From positions 310,001 through 374,000 of the forward strand of contig NZ_VDND01000001.1 of assembly GCF_007665395.1 (NCBI RefSeq): a DNA stretch of 64,000 bases, read 5' to 3'. The notes beneath the pieces were generated by a model. That model made no database searches, was not told the DNA's origin, and was given only the letters and a program-made list of their open reading frames with translations. Source of the stretch: Pseudomonas oryzihabitans (GTDB lineage Bacteria; Pseudomonadota; Gammaproteobacteria; Pseudomonadales; Pseudomonadaceae). The translations under genes were made by a program, and so were the position numbers. Below are positions 1 to 8,488 of this stretch, piece after piece. Position 1 is the first letter of the stretch. The number at the start of each line of letters is the position of its first letter.

Positions 1-99
1 CGCGGCGCTGCTGGCCAGCAGGCCTACCTCCAGCGTGACCAGTACCGCACGGCCAAAGGCGGGTAGGGTGGAGAGGGCGAAGGCATAATCGAAGGTCAT
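1..99 (-). CDS. Amino-acid ABC transporter permease, N-terminal fragment
   Basis: The minus strand opens with an ATG at 97-99 and runs off the window edge, giving 33 residues that begin MTFDYAFALSTLPAFGR and continue into AVLVTLEVGLLAS. This looks like the N-terminus of a HisM/ArtQ-type polar amino-acid ABC permease: a short cytoplasmic lead and then the first hydrophobic segment. A GAGG lies a few bases upstream of the start. The inner-membrane permease role comes from family resemblance only. The rest of the gene and any operon partners are outside the window. Confidence 0.6.
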   Translation of the reverse strand, partial: MTFDYAFALSTLPAFGRAVLVTLEVGLLASSAA

Positions 100-576
100 G
101 GTCGGGCCTCGCGGGCATCCAGCCAAAGGCAAACCTTCCTTGAAACAAACCATACCTGAGGCACTGCGGTGATCTCTACGTAAAAGGCCTTATAGCCTAA
201 AGGCAGACTTTTGCTTCGCTTAAGATTTCTAAGGCATAAACTTAGAAGAGTGCCAGGCTGGCGTCCGGTACTGCGGATCACGCACAGTAACGCGCGAATC
301 CATATAGCCGGAGGCACTTCGTTAGTAGGGGTGAAAGTTGCCCCTGAAGTGCCAGGGGGATAGGTGCTTGTCATGACCTCCTGTGGCTGGATGGTCCCCT
401 GACTCATGCCTGTTCATGGCGCGGAAGTTCGCGCGAAGTCGCCTGGATTACGTTGGCATAGGGCGCCTTATAAACTCGCCGGCACCTGATTGCCGTTCCA
501 ACTCGCGCCGGCATCTGTAAGCGGCTGGCAGGGCCAGCGTCGTTCCTCACTCTCACTTGCAAGGACGGACTTTCGT
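100..576. other. Intergenic region between divergent genes
   Basis: This 477-bp gap separates the leftward permease from the rightward lipoprotein gene. It is richer in A/T around 160-250 and presumably holds the promoters of both. I see no convincing gene: a leftward open frame of about 100 codons here has no recognisable protein character. Confidence 0.5.
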
Positions 577-1038
577 ATGTATCGCCCGCTGCTCGTTGCC
601 GCGCTGTGCCTTCATCTGCTTGGCTGCGCCGATAGTCATCTTCCGGCAGCTCCCCGGGCCGAGGAGCCTGGCGCCACCCTGGTCGGGGATAGCTCGCGAC
701 CACCCGAGGCCCGTTGGGTCCGTACCGAGCTGTATCTGTCGTTGGGGCCGCAACAGCCGGTCGAGCGTCAGGTATCCGCTCAGCGTTGGCAGGCGTTTCT
801 GGACCAGGAGGTCACTAGGCGCTTTCCCGATGGCTTCACCGTGCTGGATGCCTATGGCCAATGGCGCGATCACGACGCGACCGAGCCGGAACGGCTCGCC
901 ACCAAGGTGCTGGTGATCCTGCACGAGGATACGGCGGCGCGACGGCGGGACCTGGCCGCCGTCCGCCTGGCCTGGAAGCGGCTGACCGGCGATCTCTCCA
1001 TGCTCGCCGTTTCGCAGCCGGCCGCCGTGTCCTTCTGA
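577..1038 (+). CDS. DUF3574 domain lipoprotein
   Basis: The 153-residue product starts MYRPLLVAALCLHLLGCADS, a type II signal peptide with a clear lipobox (LLGC), so it should be a lipid-anchored envelope protein. The mature part contains RTELYLSLG, then W-x-x-FLDQEVTRRFPDGFTVLDAYGQWRD and a following KVLVILHED strand, which is the DUF3574 pattern of small secreted proteins of unknown function. I chose the ATG at 577 because it gives the signal peptide and has AAGGA upstream at 561. A longer in-frame start at 490 would bury the signal peptide. No function can be stated. Confidence 0.8.
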   Translation: MYRPLLVAALCLHLLGCADSHLPAAPRAEEPGATLVGDSSRPPEARWVRTELYLSLGPQQPVERQVSAQRWQAFLDQEVTRRFPDGFTVLDAYGQWRDHDATEPERLATKVLVILHEDTAARRRDLAAVRLAWKRLTGDLSMLAVSQPAAVSF

Positions 1039-1047
1039 CGCTCCGCG

Positions 1048-1191
1048 TCAGAAGCTGTAGGTCGCCCGGGTGTAGTAGTAGGCGCCGTTGCTGCCGATCG
1101 GCGAGAGCACGTCGTAGGGCAGGTTACCGCCGTAGTTGCTCTCGGCGCTGGAGCGTTCCGGGTGACAGGTGAATAGCGAGAAGCGAGTCGA
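1048..1191 (-). pseudogene. C-terminal remnant of a TonB-dependent receptor
   Basis: Read on the minus strand, the last ~35 codons before the TGA at 1048-1050 are ERSSAESNYGGNLPYD, VLSPIGSNGAYYY and TRATYSF. This is the typical final beta-strands and terminal phenylalanine of a TonB-dependent outer-membrane receptor. The frame is open upstream only to a TAA at 1192-1194, and the region before that is AT-richer and unrelated. Only about the last 5% of a receptor therefore remains. Homology probably ends near 1155-1165. It is a deletion scar, not a functional gene. Confidence 0.7.
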
Positions 1192-1467
1192 TTATATTGC
1201 CAACAGCTGTTTGGCGAAGGACAACTGTTGTTATTGCAACAGCAAGGTAAAGACGCTGTTTGATTGCTTTGCTCCGGTGACTTCGGACGAATATTGGTGT
1301 CGGCACAATCCGTTCTATTGCTCCCTGACCAAGAGTGTCAATTGCCCAGGCAATTACCTCGTTTGCTTTTTCAATTGAAAAAAAGCGCATGACGATATTC
1401 CCACTGACTATTTAGCGAGCTCGTCGACGGTGAATTAAGGTGTGCCACCTCGTCGATGGAGTAGGGC
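1192..1467 (+). promoter_or_regulatory. Regulatory region with inverted repeats upstream of the sugar ABC operon
   Basis: This gap is AT-richer than its surroundings and carries several dyads: AACAGCTGTT at 1202-1211, AATTGCC-CA-GGCAATT at 1340-1355, and TTTTTCAATTGAAAAA at 1367-1382. The dyads lie 85-265 bp before the first gene of the ribose-type ABC operon and are plausible regulator sites. No regulator gene is adjacent. Their role is inference. Confidence 0.4.
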
Positions 1468-2973
1468 ATGGCTGAACCCTCCAGGATTGCGTTGCGCGAT
1501 CTGCATTTCAGTTTCGCCGACACACCGATCCTGCGCGGCCTCGACCTCGACCTGCGGGCTGGCACCCTGACCGGGTTGCTCGGTGCCAACGGCGCCGGCA
1601 AGTCCACGCTGGTGCGGATTCTCTGCGGTGGTTATCGACCGACCCGGGGTGAATTGCTCGTCGACGGAACCGTGCAGCGTTTCACCTCGCCAGCTGCCGC
1701 GCGCCGCGCCGGTATCGTCGCGGTGCAACAAAGCGTGGACGACGGCATCGTCCCCACCCTGAGCGTGGTCGAAAACCTGTGCCTGGATCGGCTCTGCCAG
1801 GGGCCGGGCCTGGGTCATGATCGTCGTCGCTTGCAGCGGGAAGCGGCGGCCATCGCCGCCACCCTTGACCTGCAGTTGCCGCTCGCCGCATCCGTGGATC
1901 AACTGGGCCAGGCCGATCGGCAGCTGCTGATACTGGCCCGCGCCGTCGCCGCCCAGCCGCGCCTGCTGATCCTCGATGAACCCACCGCGGCCTTGTCGTC
2001 CCAGGAGGCGGGGCGGCTGTTCGGCCTGCTCAACCGCCTGCGTGAGGCGGGCGTCGCCATTCTCTATATTTCCCATCGGCTGACCGATCTGCAGCGCCTT
2101 GCCGATCGGCTGCTGGTGCTGAGGGACGGCCGACTGACCGGCGACTTCGCCAGGCCATTGGACTTCGCTGCCGCACTGGAGGCCATGCTGGGCCAGCCCC
2201 TGGAACAGCGCCTGCCAACCCCACGCGCGGCCGGTCCCGTGGTGCTGACGGCGCAGGTGCTGCAGCTGGTGCCAGACGCCGCACCTTTCGATCTGCACCT
2301 GGCCCAGGGCGAGGTGGTCGCCCTGACCGGACTGCTTGGCGCAGGCAAGAGCCGGCTCGCCGAAACGCTGGTCGGGCTGCGGCGCCCCGTCGCCGGGCGA
2401 CTGGAGCTGGATGGCCAACCCTGGCACCCAAAGGACCCGGGCGCCGCCATCGCCGAGGGCGTGTTCTTCGCTGGCGAAGATCGTAGGCGCAGCTCGTTGG
2501 TCCCCGGCTTCACAGTGCGGGAGAGCATGACCTTGCCCTTCCTGCGTCGTTTTTCCCGGCGCGGGCTGCTCCGTCACCGCGACGAAGCCGCTGCCGCCTG
2601 GACCCAGGTCCGGGCGCTGGGCATCAAGACCGCCGACGTCGAACAAGACATCGCCACGCTATCCGGCGGCAATCAGCAGAAGGTGGTCCTGGCGCGCTGG
2701 CTGCTGGCGCCGGCCCGCCTGCTGATCCTGGACGAACCCTTCCAGGGCGTGGACGTCCAGGCGCGGCGCGACATCGGCGCCCGAATCCGCGCCACGGCTG
2801 ACGCACGCGCCACCCTGGTGATCTGCACCGATCCCGATGAGGCCCTGGAGATCGCCGACCGGATACTGGTGATGCGCGACGCGCGGGTGGTCGCCCACTT
2901 CAACCGCCAGGGGGTCGATAGAGCCACCCTGGTGGAGCAACTCACTCAACTCACCGAACTGGAGCGCGCATGA
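1468..2973 (+). CDS. Sugar ABC transporter ATP-binding protein (RbsA/MglA-type tandem ATPase)
   Basis: The 501-residue protein contains two ABC cassettes in tandem, as in RbsA/MglA/XylG. The first has Walker A GANGAGKST at about 39-47 and Walker B LLILDEPTAAL at about 165-175. The second has a Walker A-like GLLGAGKSR near 290, signature LSGGNQQKV near 398 and LLILDEPFQGVD near 416-427. It should energise uptake of a sugar or sugar-like substrate at the inner membrane. Start ATG has GGAG ten bases upstream. It overlaps the permease by ATGA, so the two are translationally coupled. The substrate cannot be read from sequence. Confidence 0.93.
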   Translation: MAEPSRIALRDLHFSFADTPILRGLDLDLRAGTLTGLLGANGAGKSTLVRILCGGYRPTRGELLVDGTVQRFTSPAAARRAGIVAVQQSVDDGIVPTLSVVENLCLDRLCQGPGLGHDRRRLQREAAAIAATLDLQLPLAASVDQLGQADRQLLILARAVAAQPRLLILDEPTAALSSQEAGRLFGLLNRLREAGVAILYISHRLTDLQRLADRLLVLRDGRLTGDFARPLDFAAALEAMLGQPLEQRLPTPRAAGPVVLTAQVLQLVPDAAPFDLHLAQGEVVALTGLLGAGKSRLAETLVGLRRPVAGRLELDGQPWHPKDPGAAIAEGVFFAGEDRRRSSLVPGFTVRESMTLPFLRRFSRRGLLRHRDEAAAAWTQVRALGIKTADVEQDIATLSGGNQQKVVLARWLLAPARLLILDEPFQGVDVQARRDIGARIRATADARATLVICTDPDEALEIADRILVMRDARVVAHFNRQGVDRATLVEQLTQLTELERA

Positions 2974-4001
2974 GCGATCTCGTCGAATCCGCCCGCCCGG
3001 CGCCAACCACCCCGCGCGCCCTCGCGCTGGGCCAGTTGGCCACGCGCTACGGGCTGCTGCTGATCCTGGGTCTGCTGCTGATCCTGTTTGGCGCCCTGGA
3101 GCCCGCGTTCCTGCGCCCTGGCAATCTGTTCAGCATCCTGCTGTCGGTCTCCGTCGTCGCGCTGCTCGCCCTGGGGGTGACCGTCACCATGGCTGCCGGC
3201 GGCCTGGACCTGTCCATCGGCGCGGTGGCGGCCATGAGCCTGATGATTTCCAGCTACGTACTGGTGGTGCTCGACTGGGGCACCACCGCGGCGCTCCTGC
3301 TCGCGCTGGGCGGCGGTGCCCTGGTGGGCCTGCTCAATGGCTGGCTGATCGTGCGGATGCGCATTCCCGACATCCTCGCCACCCTGGGCAGCATGTTCCT
3401 GGTGCTCGGCCTGCAGCTGATCCCCAGTGCCGGCAACTCCATCGCCGTGGGCATGACCCTGGCCAATGGCGACGAGGCGCCTGGCAGCTTTCCGCCGGCC
3501 TTCCTCGCCCTCGGCCGGGCCCGTTGGTTCGACCTGATCCCGGTGCCCGTAGTGGTCACCGCGGCGGTGGCCCTGGTGATCTGGCTGCTGCTGGAGCGGA
3601 CCCGCCACGGGCGCCTGTTCTATGCCATCGGCGGCAACGAACAGGCGGCGCGCCTGGCCGGCGCTGCGGTAGGGCGTTACCGGTTATTGGCTTACGTGCT
3701 CTCCGCGGTGCTCGCCGCCCTGGGCGGAATCTTACTGGCGGCGCGCCTCGGGCGTGGCGATGTCAGCTCGGGCAACAGCCTGGTACTCGATGCCCTGGGC
3801 GCGGCGCTGATCGGCTTCGCGGTCCTGGGCGCACGCAAGCCCAACGCCTTCGGCACCTTGATCGGCGCCTTGCTGATCGCCGTGCTGCTCAACGGCCTGA
3901 CCATGCTCAACGCCCCTTACTACACCCAGGATTTCGTCAAGGGACTGGTCCTGGTCCTGGCCCTGGTCTTCACCTTCGGCTTCGCGCGCGAACGCCGCTA
4001 G
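2970..4001 (+). CDS. Sugar ABC transporter permease (RbsC-type)
   Basis: The 343-residue, strongly hydrophobic protein has about eight to ten predicted membrane segments and the RbsC/AraH features GVTVTMAAGGLDLSIGAV and FYAIGGNEQAARLAG (the EAA-like loop that contacts the ATPase), then NALGTLIGALL-type helices near the end. It is the inner-membrane channel of the ribose-type importer encoded by its neighbours. The start codon overlaps the ATPase stop (ATGA), and the binding-protein gene follows after 28 bp, so the three form one operon. Confidence 0.92.
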   Translation: MSDLVESARPAPTTPRALALGQLATRYGLLLILGLLLILFGALEPAFLRPGNLFSILLSVSVVALLALGVTVTMAAGGLDLSIGAVAAMSLMISSYVLVVLDWGTTAALLLALGGGALVGLLNGWLIVRMRIPDILATLGSMFLVLGLQLIPSAGNSIAVGMTLANGDEAPGSFPPAFLALGRARWFDLIPVPVVVTAAVALVIWLLLERTRHGRLFYAIGGNEQAARLAGAAVGRYRLLAYVLSAVLAALGGILLAARLGRGDVSSGNSLVLDALGAALIGFAVLGARKPNAFGTLIGALLIAVLLNGLTMLNAPYYTQDFVKGLVLVLALVFTFGFARERR

Positions 4002-4029
4002 CCTCGCCTACGACAAAGGAACACCCGCT

Positions 4030-5070
4030 ATGCGCAAATGGCTTCGCCCCCTCGTCCTCAGTCTCACCTGCTTTTCCGCCGTGCCAGCCTTTGCCACGGG
4101 TGTACCCGGGGCACCGCCACCCTTCGACAAGGGGCAGGTCAAGCTGGCCCTGGTGGCCTATCTGACCGCCGGTGACTTCTTCCAGGCCTTCCAGCGTGGC
4201 GTCGAGCGCCAAGCCAAGGCCGTGGGGGCCGACCTGAGGGTATTCGACGCGCGCCAGGACGCGGTACGCCAGCGCGAGCAACTGGAGCAAGCCATCGACC
4301 TCGGGGTGGATGGCATCCTGGTCGGCCTGGGCCTGCCCGAGACCCTGCGCGATACCGTGGCCAAGGCACAGGCCAAGGGCATCAAGGTGGTGGCCTTCGA
4401 TGTCGACCTCCAGGTACCGGGGGTGACCCAGGTCGTCCAGGATCATCGGCAACTGGCGCGCCTGGTATTGGGTCAGGCGCTCAAGGACAACCGCGAGCAG
4501 TTCCAGGCCGGAGTGGCCTACGTACCCGGCCTTACCCCCATGGAGCAACGCTTCGAGATCTGGGAAGCCCTCAAGCGTGACCACCCGGGGATCGTCGAGC
4601 AGGCTCGTTTCGGCAGCATGACCGCGCCCATCCCCAACTCCATCGCCAATGCCGCTGGTGCCGTGCTGCGCGCTCATCCGGACATCTCGGTGTTCTTCGC
4701 GCCCTACGACGAATTCGCCAAGGGCGTGAAGCTCGCCGTGGACGAGGCCGGTCGCAACAAGACGACGCGCATCTACAGCGCCGATATCTCCACGGCCGAC
4801 ATCCAGGCCATGACCGAGCCCGACAGCGCCTGGGTGGCCAGCGCCGCGGTGAATGCCGAGACTGCGGGCGCCATCAGCCTGCGCACCCTGGCGCGGCGGC
4901 TGACGGGTGAAGAGCAGGGCGCCCAGGTACTGGTACCGCCCACGCTGATCACCCGTCAGCAGCTGCTGGATCTGCAGGTGCGCAACCTCAAGCAACTGGC
5001 CGAGAAGCTACCGGCCTTCCGCGACGACGGCCAGGTGGCCGGATCGGCCTGGATTCCGCTGCCGCGGTAG
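4030..5070 (+). CDS. Periplasmic sugar-binding protein of ABC transporter (RbsB-type)
   Basis: The 346-residue protein has a cleavable signal peptide (MRKWLRPLVLSLTCFSAVPAFA) and a periplasmic-binding-protein type I fold: VKLALVAYLTAGDFFQAFQRG, then QAIDLGVDGILVGLG, GIKVVAFDVD and DISVFFAPYDEFAKG. These match the RbsB/XylF family that captures sugars or polyols for the ABC importer. AAAGGA precedes the ATG at a good distance. In many such operons the binding protein comes first; here it is last. The substrate is unknown, and no catabolic enzymes sit beside it. Confidence 0.9.
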   Translation: MRKWLRPLVLSLTCFSAVPAFATGVPGAPPPFDKGQVKLALVAYLTAGDFFQAFQRGVERQAKAVGADLRVFDARQDAVRQREQLEQAIDLGVDGILVGLGLPETLRDTVAKAQAKGIKVVAFDVDLQVPGVTQVVQDHRQLARLVLGQALKDNREQFQAGVAYVPGLTPMEQRFEIWEALKRDHPGIVEQARFGSMTAPIPNSIANAAGAVLRAHPDISVFFAPYDEFAKGVKLAVDEAGRNKTTRIYSADISTADIQAMTEPDSAWVASAAVNAETAGAISLRTLARRLTGEEQGAQVLVPPTLITRQQLLDLQVRNLKQLAEKLPAFRDDGQVAGSAWIPLPR

Positions 5071-5076
5071 GGTGCG

Positions 5077-6030
5077 CTAGGGCACCACCGTCGCCGGATA
5101 GACCGCGTCCTGGATACGGATGGCGTGCGGGATCAAGCCCAGTCCCTGGAAGGTATCGGCCAGACGCTGCTGTTCCGCGACAATAGCGGGGGTGATGGCC
5201 ACGGCGTTGTAGTTGCGTCTGCTGCTGGCCACCTCCAGGACGCTGGCGTCGATACCCAGTTGCGGCGCGAGCAGTTGCGCGACGTCCTTTGGATGGGCAT
5301 TGGCCCAGGTGCTGGCCTTGGCCAATTCACTGAAGAAGGTGTGCAGCAGGGGGTGGTGGGTGTCGGCGAAGGCGGCGGTGGAGAGATAGAAGGTGCGGTT
5401 GTTGGTCAGCCCCTCGCCGTCGCGCAGGTTACGGACCGGCTGCTGTTGCTCGGCGGCGGCGAGGAAGGGGTCCCAGAGGGTAGCGGCGGCCACGCTGCCG
5501 GATTGCAGGGCGGCCACGGCATCGGCTGCGTTGGCCACGTACGCCGGCTGGATGTCCTGGTAGCTCAGTCCGGCCTGTTGCAAGGCCACTGCCAGCAGAT
5601 ACTGGGCATTCCAGCCGCGGCCGGTGGCGACGCGTTGCCCCTTGAGACCGGCGACGTCGGTAATCGGCGAATCCTTGCTGACCAGAATACCGATGCCCTT
5701 CGGATAGGGCTGTTCGGCGGCCAGGTAGACCACCGGCTTGCCGGCGGCCTGGGCGAAAACCGAGGGTGCATCTGCCGCATGGCCAAGGTCGATGGCACCG
5801 GTACTCAGGGCTTCGAGCAATTGCGGACCGGCCGCGAATTCGTACCAGGCGACCCGGATGCCCTCCGGCGCCAGGGCTCGCTCCAGGGCGCCGGTACCCT
5901 TGAGGATGTTGAGGCTGTTGAATTTCTGGTAGCCGATGCGCAGGGTCTGCTCGGCCTGGGCGGAGCCCGTGAAGATCATGACGGCGAACAGGGCAACGGT
6001 GAGGCGGCGGAGGAGGGTGAGTGGGGTCAT
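5077..6030 (-). CDS. Aliphatic sulfonate ABC transporter substrate-binding protein (SsuA-like)
   Basis: The 317-residue product begins MTPLTLLRRLTVALFAVMIFTGSAQA, a signal peptide, followed by LRIGYQKFNSLNILKGTGALE, FAAGPQLLEALSTGAIDLGHAADAPSVFAQAAG and ATLWDPFLAAAE. This is the NMT1/SsuA pattern of periplasmic proteins that bind sulfonates, sulfate esters or taurine. The ATG at 6028-6030 has AAGGA upstream and places the signal peptide at the N-terminus. A start 36 bp earlier would not. No ssuB/ssuC is adjacent, so it must borrow a transporter encoded elsewhere. Its stop lies 7 bp from that of the converging sugar-binding gene. Confidence 0.88.
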   Translation of the reverse strand: MTPLTLLRRLTVALFAVMIFTGSAQAEQTLRIGYQKFNSLNILKGTGALERALAPEGIRVAWYEFAAGPQLLEALSTGAIDLGHAADAPSVFAQAAGKPVVYLAAEQPYPKGIGILVSKDSPITDVAGLKGQRVATGRGWNAQYLLAVALQQAGLSYQDIQPAYVANAADAVAALQSGSVAAATLWDPFLAAAEQQQPVRNLRDGEGLTNNRTFYLSTAAFADTHHPLLHTFFSELAKASTWANAHPKDVAQLLAPQLGIDASVLEVASSRRNYNAVAITPAIVAEQQRLADTFQGLGLIPHAIRIQDAVYPATVVP

Positions 6031-6444
6031 GGGGCGTCCTTGCGGGAAAGGTGATCGACGAATCAATCGGTCAGAAGTTCTTTATGGCAGGGGCATTCAA
6101 CCGAGTGCAGGTTGTAAAGGCGGGTGTCTTGTTTCGTCAATCAAAAGCCCATCCACATATTAGATAAAAAAGAAATAAGGATAGTTGGATGGCGTTCAGG
6201 CTACGGTTGGAAATCAATCTTTAGACGTCGTGCGCTATACCTTTTTAATTTACCTTTCCAGCGATTTCCACCTGTGCTCGGCAAATTTCTCTCCTCCATG
6301 CGCGATAGCATTTTTTAATAACTTTTCGTTCGCCTGAGCGCGAAATAAGTTACTTCGATACGGCTAGCGAGTTCTGCATCATCGCACTCCCTTGGCAACT
6401 TTATTGGCTGCCCGGGTCAATCCGTATAGGAAGGAACTTCGTTC
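6031..6444. other. AT-rich intergenic region
   Basis: This 414-bp gap lies between the divergent SsuA-like gene and tonB, with a distinctly AT-rich core at 6150-6345. It should hold promoters for both. Open frames inside are short and have no coding character. I see no recognisable RNA gene. Confidence 0.5.
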
Positions 6445-7284
6445 ATGGCGAATCTTCAGGCTGCTCGCGCTGCACCGGCGTGGTCGGCTACGCCCCCCGA
6501 ACCCAGCCCCGTTGTCGGCGCCGCCAGCCCGCTGGCGCTGGCCGAGTTCACCCACGATCAGCGACCCCGCCCCCCGCTCAAGCGCCCCGAAGCCCTGGCC
6601 TTGCTGGCCCTGGCGGTGGCCTTGCATGGCGCGGTCTTCTACTGGCTCGCCCGGCAGCCGGAAACGGTGCTGCCGGAAGTGCCGCCACAGATACCGCCGA
6701 TGACCATCGAGTTCGCCGCGCCGGCGCCGCCGGTAGTGGAGACGCCACCCCCTGAACCTCCTCCGCCGTTGCCCGAACCGGTGGTAGAGGCACCGGAACC
6801 GCCGCCACCGGTGGTGGACGAGCTGGCGGCCAAGCCGGCGCCGCCCAAGCCCAAACCCGTGGTCAGGCATCCACCCAAGCCCAAACCCCAAGCGGTGCCC
6901 AAGCCAGTAGCCAAGCAGGAGACGCCGCCCTCGCCACCGCCCCAGGCCGCGGCCCCGGCGCCCCAGCCGGCTCCGCCCGCGCCGCCACCCGCACCGGTCA
7001 GGGAAACCCCAGCGTCGGCAACCGCCGGCTACCTGCGCAATCCGGCGCCCGAGTATCCCGCGCTGGCCCTGCGCCGCAATTGGGAAGGCACGGTATTGCT
7101 GCGGGTGCGGGTGCTGCCCAACGGGCGTCCCGGTGACATCCAGATCCAGAAGAGCGCCGGGCGCAGCCAACTCGACGAGGCCGCCGTGGCGGCGGTCCGG
7201 CGCTGGAGCTTCGTGCCCGCCAAGAAGGGTGACCAGGCCATCGAAGGCTGGGTCACTGTCCCCATCGACTTCAAGATTCGCTGA
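6445..7284 (+). CDS. tonB: TonB-like energy transducer
   Basis: The 279-residue protein has a cytoplasmic lead of ~48 residues, one membrane segment (LALLALAVALHGAVFYWLA), a long Pro-rich periplasmic spacer (residues ~70-190, many PPP, PKPKP and EPP repeats) and a TonB C-terminal domain: GYLRNPAPEYPALALRRNWEGTV, then VRVLPNGRP and AAVAAVRRWSFVPAKKG. TonB carries proton-motive energy from ExbB/ExbD to outer-membrane receptors. AGGAA precedes the start. exbB follows after 26 bp, completing the energising complex. The many TonB receptors and metal/sulfur transport genes nearby are possible clients. Confidence 0.93.
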   Translation: MANLQAARAAPAWSATPPEPSPVVGAASPLALAEFTHDQRPRPPLKRPEALALLALAVALHGAVFYWLARQPETVLPEVPPQIPPMTIEFAAPAPPVVETPPPEPPPPLPEPVVEAPEPPPPVVDELAAKPAPPKPKPVVRHPPKPKPQAVPKPVAKQETPPSPPPQAAAPAPQPAPPAPPPAPVRETPASATAGYLRNPAPEYPALALRRNWEGTVLLRVRVLPNGRPGDIQIQKSAGRSQLDEAAVAAVRRWSFVPAKKGDQAIEGWVTVPIDFKIR

Positions 7285-7310
7285 TCCGCCATCATTCGAG
7301 GATATCCATC

Positions 7311-8024
7311 ATGACGCTACTGTCTCCCACCCAATCCGTCGAAGGCGCCGTGATCTGGCTGCTGATCGGCTTCTCCGTCGTCACCTGGGGCCTGGCGCTG
7401 CTCAAGGGCGCCCAGTTCGGCCGCCTACGCGGGCAGGATAGACGCTTCCTGAAGCTGTTCTGGGCCGCGCCCAACCTCACGGCCGGCGCCGAACTCAGCC
7501 ATAACCAGCCCGGCGCCGCGGCACGGGTAGCCGCCGCGGGTTACGCCGCCATCGCGGTCAACGACCAGGGCACCCCGGCGGACCTGGCCCAGGCGATCAA
7601 TCACCAGGATCGGCTGGAGCGCGCCCTGCGCCAGCAGATCGTGCGGGAGCGTCGCTCGCTGGAATCGGGCCTGGCGGTGGTAGCCAGCATTGGCAGCACC
7701 TCGCCCTTCATCGGTCTGTTCGGCACCGTCTGGGGCATCATGGAAGCGCTCAAGGGCATCAGTGCCGCGGGCAGTGCCAGCCTGGAAACCGTGGCCGGCC
7801 CCATAGGCGCGGCGCTGATCGCCACGGGCGTGGGCATCGCCGTCGCCGTGCCGGCGGTGCTGGTCTACAACTACTTCGTGCGCAGTCTCAAGCTCAAGGC
7901 CGCCGATCTCGACGATTTCGCCCATGACTTCTACAGCCTGGCGCAAAAGAGTGCCTTCAAGGTGCTGGTGCATCCCAATGCCCGGCGCAGCTCGGCTGGC
8001 CACGCGGTAAAGGAGGCGGTGTGA
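7311..8024 (+). CDS. exbB: MotA/TolQ/ExbB proton channel family protein (ExbB)
   Basis: The 237-residue inner-membrane protein has an N-terminal membrane segment (AVIWLLIGFSVVTWGLALL), a large cytoplasmic loop, and two more helices in the conserved region LAVVASIGSTSPFIGLFGTVWGIMEALKGI and GPIGAALIATGVGIAVAVPAVLVYNYF. These are the ExbB/TolQ signatures. With ExbD it forms the proton channel that drives TonB. It lies 26 bp after tonB and 1 bp before exbD, consistent with one operon. A GAGG lies upstream of its ATG. Confidence 0.93.
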   Translation: MTLLSPTQSVEGAVIWLLIGFSVVTWGLALLKGAQFGRLRGQDRRFLKLFWAAPNLTAGAELSHNQPGAAARVAAAGYAAIAVNDQGTPADLAQAINHQDRLERALRQQIVRERRSLESGLAVVASIGSTSPFIGLFGTVWGIMEALKGISAAGSASLETVAGPIGAALIATGVGIAVAVPAVLVYNYFVRSLKLKAADLDDFAHDFYSLAQKSAFKVLVHPNARRSSAGHAVKEAV

Positions 8025-8025
8025 C

Positions 8026-8427
8026 ATGGCCTTTTCGACCCAAGACAACGATGAGGTGATGAGCGAGATCAACGTCACGCCGCTGGTGGACGTGATGCTG
8101 GTGCTGCTGGTGGTGTTCATCGTCACCGCGCCGCTGTTGACCAATGCCATCCCGATCAACCTGCCCAAGACCGAAGCCGTGGCGCCGGTGGAGCAGAAGG
8201 ACCCCCTGGTGGTGAGCATCGACGGCGCCGGCAAGTGGTTCCTCAACAAAGACGAGATCCAGCCGGAGCTGTTGCGCACCAACCTGGAGAGCGCCAAGCA
8301 GCAAGACCCCCAGCTACGGGTGCAGCTACAGGCCGACGACAGTGCCAATTACGGCCAGGTGGCCAAGGCCATGGCGGCTATCGAGAAGGCGGGTATCACC
8401 AAGTTGGCGGTGATCACCGCCCGCTGA
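8026..8427 (+). CDS. exbD: Biopolymer transport protein ExbD
   Basis: The 133-residue protein has the ExbD layout: short cytoplasmic N-terminus ending MSEINVTPLVDVMLVLLVVFIVTAPL, where the Asp in PLVDVMLVLL is the conserved membrane carboxylate used for proton passage, followed by a periplasmic domain (PLVVSIDGAGKWFLN, LRVQLQADDSANYGQVAKAM). It is the partner of ExbB. GGAGG precedes its start. It is the last gene before a rho-independent terminator. Confidence 0.93.
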   Translation: MAFSTQDNDEVMSEINVTPLVDVMLVLLVVFIVTAPLLTNAIPINLPKTEAVAPVEQKDPLVVSIDGAGKWFLNKDEIQPELLRTNLESAKQQDPQLRVQLQADDSANYGQVAKAMAAIEKAGITKLAVITAR

Positions 8428-8441
8428 GCGATATGGAGCCG

Positions 8442-8475
8442 ACGCCCTGGTCGAGCGCCCTCGACCAGGGCGTTT
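8442..8475 (+). terminator. Rho-independent terminator after exbD
   Basis: A 14-bp perfect stem (ACGCCCTGGTCGAG / CTCGACCAGGGCGT) with a CGCC loop is followed by a short T-run. It lies 14 bp after the exbD stop and before the converging cupin gene. Confidence 0.8.
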
Positions 8476-8488
8476 TCGTCTGCATAGC

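Noticed and set aside
96..407. 103-codon minus-strand ORF near the left edge
   Set aside because: It overlaps the start of the ABC permease in another frame and has no protein features.
1169..1378. 69-codon cysteine-rich plus-strand ORF
   Set aside because: No ribosome-binding site, overlaps the dyads and the receptor scar, and codon use is unlike local genes.
6163..6190. AATAAGGATAGTTGGATGG, loosely like a Ter site left of dif
   Set aside because: Needs a one-base insertion to align and its orientation would stop forks before reaching dif.
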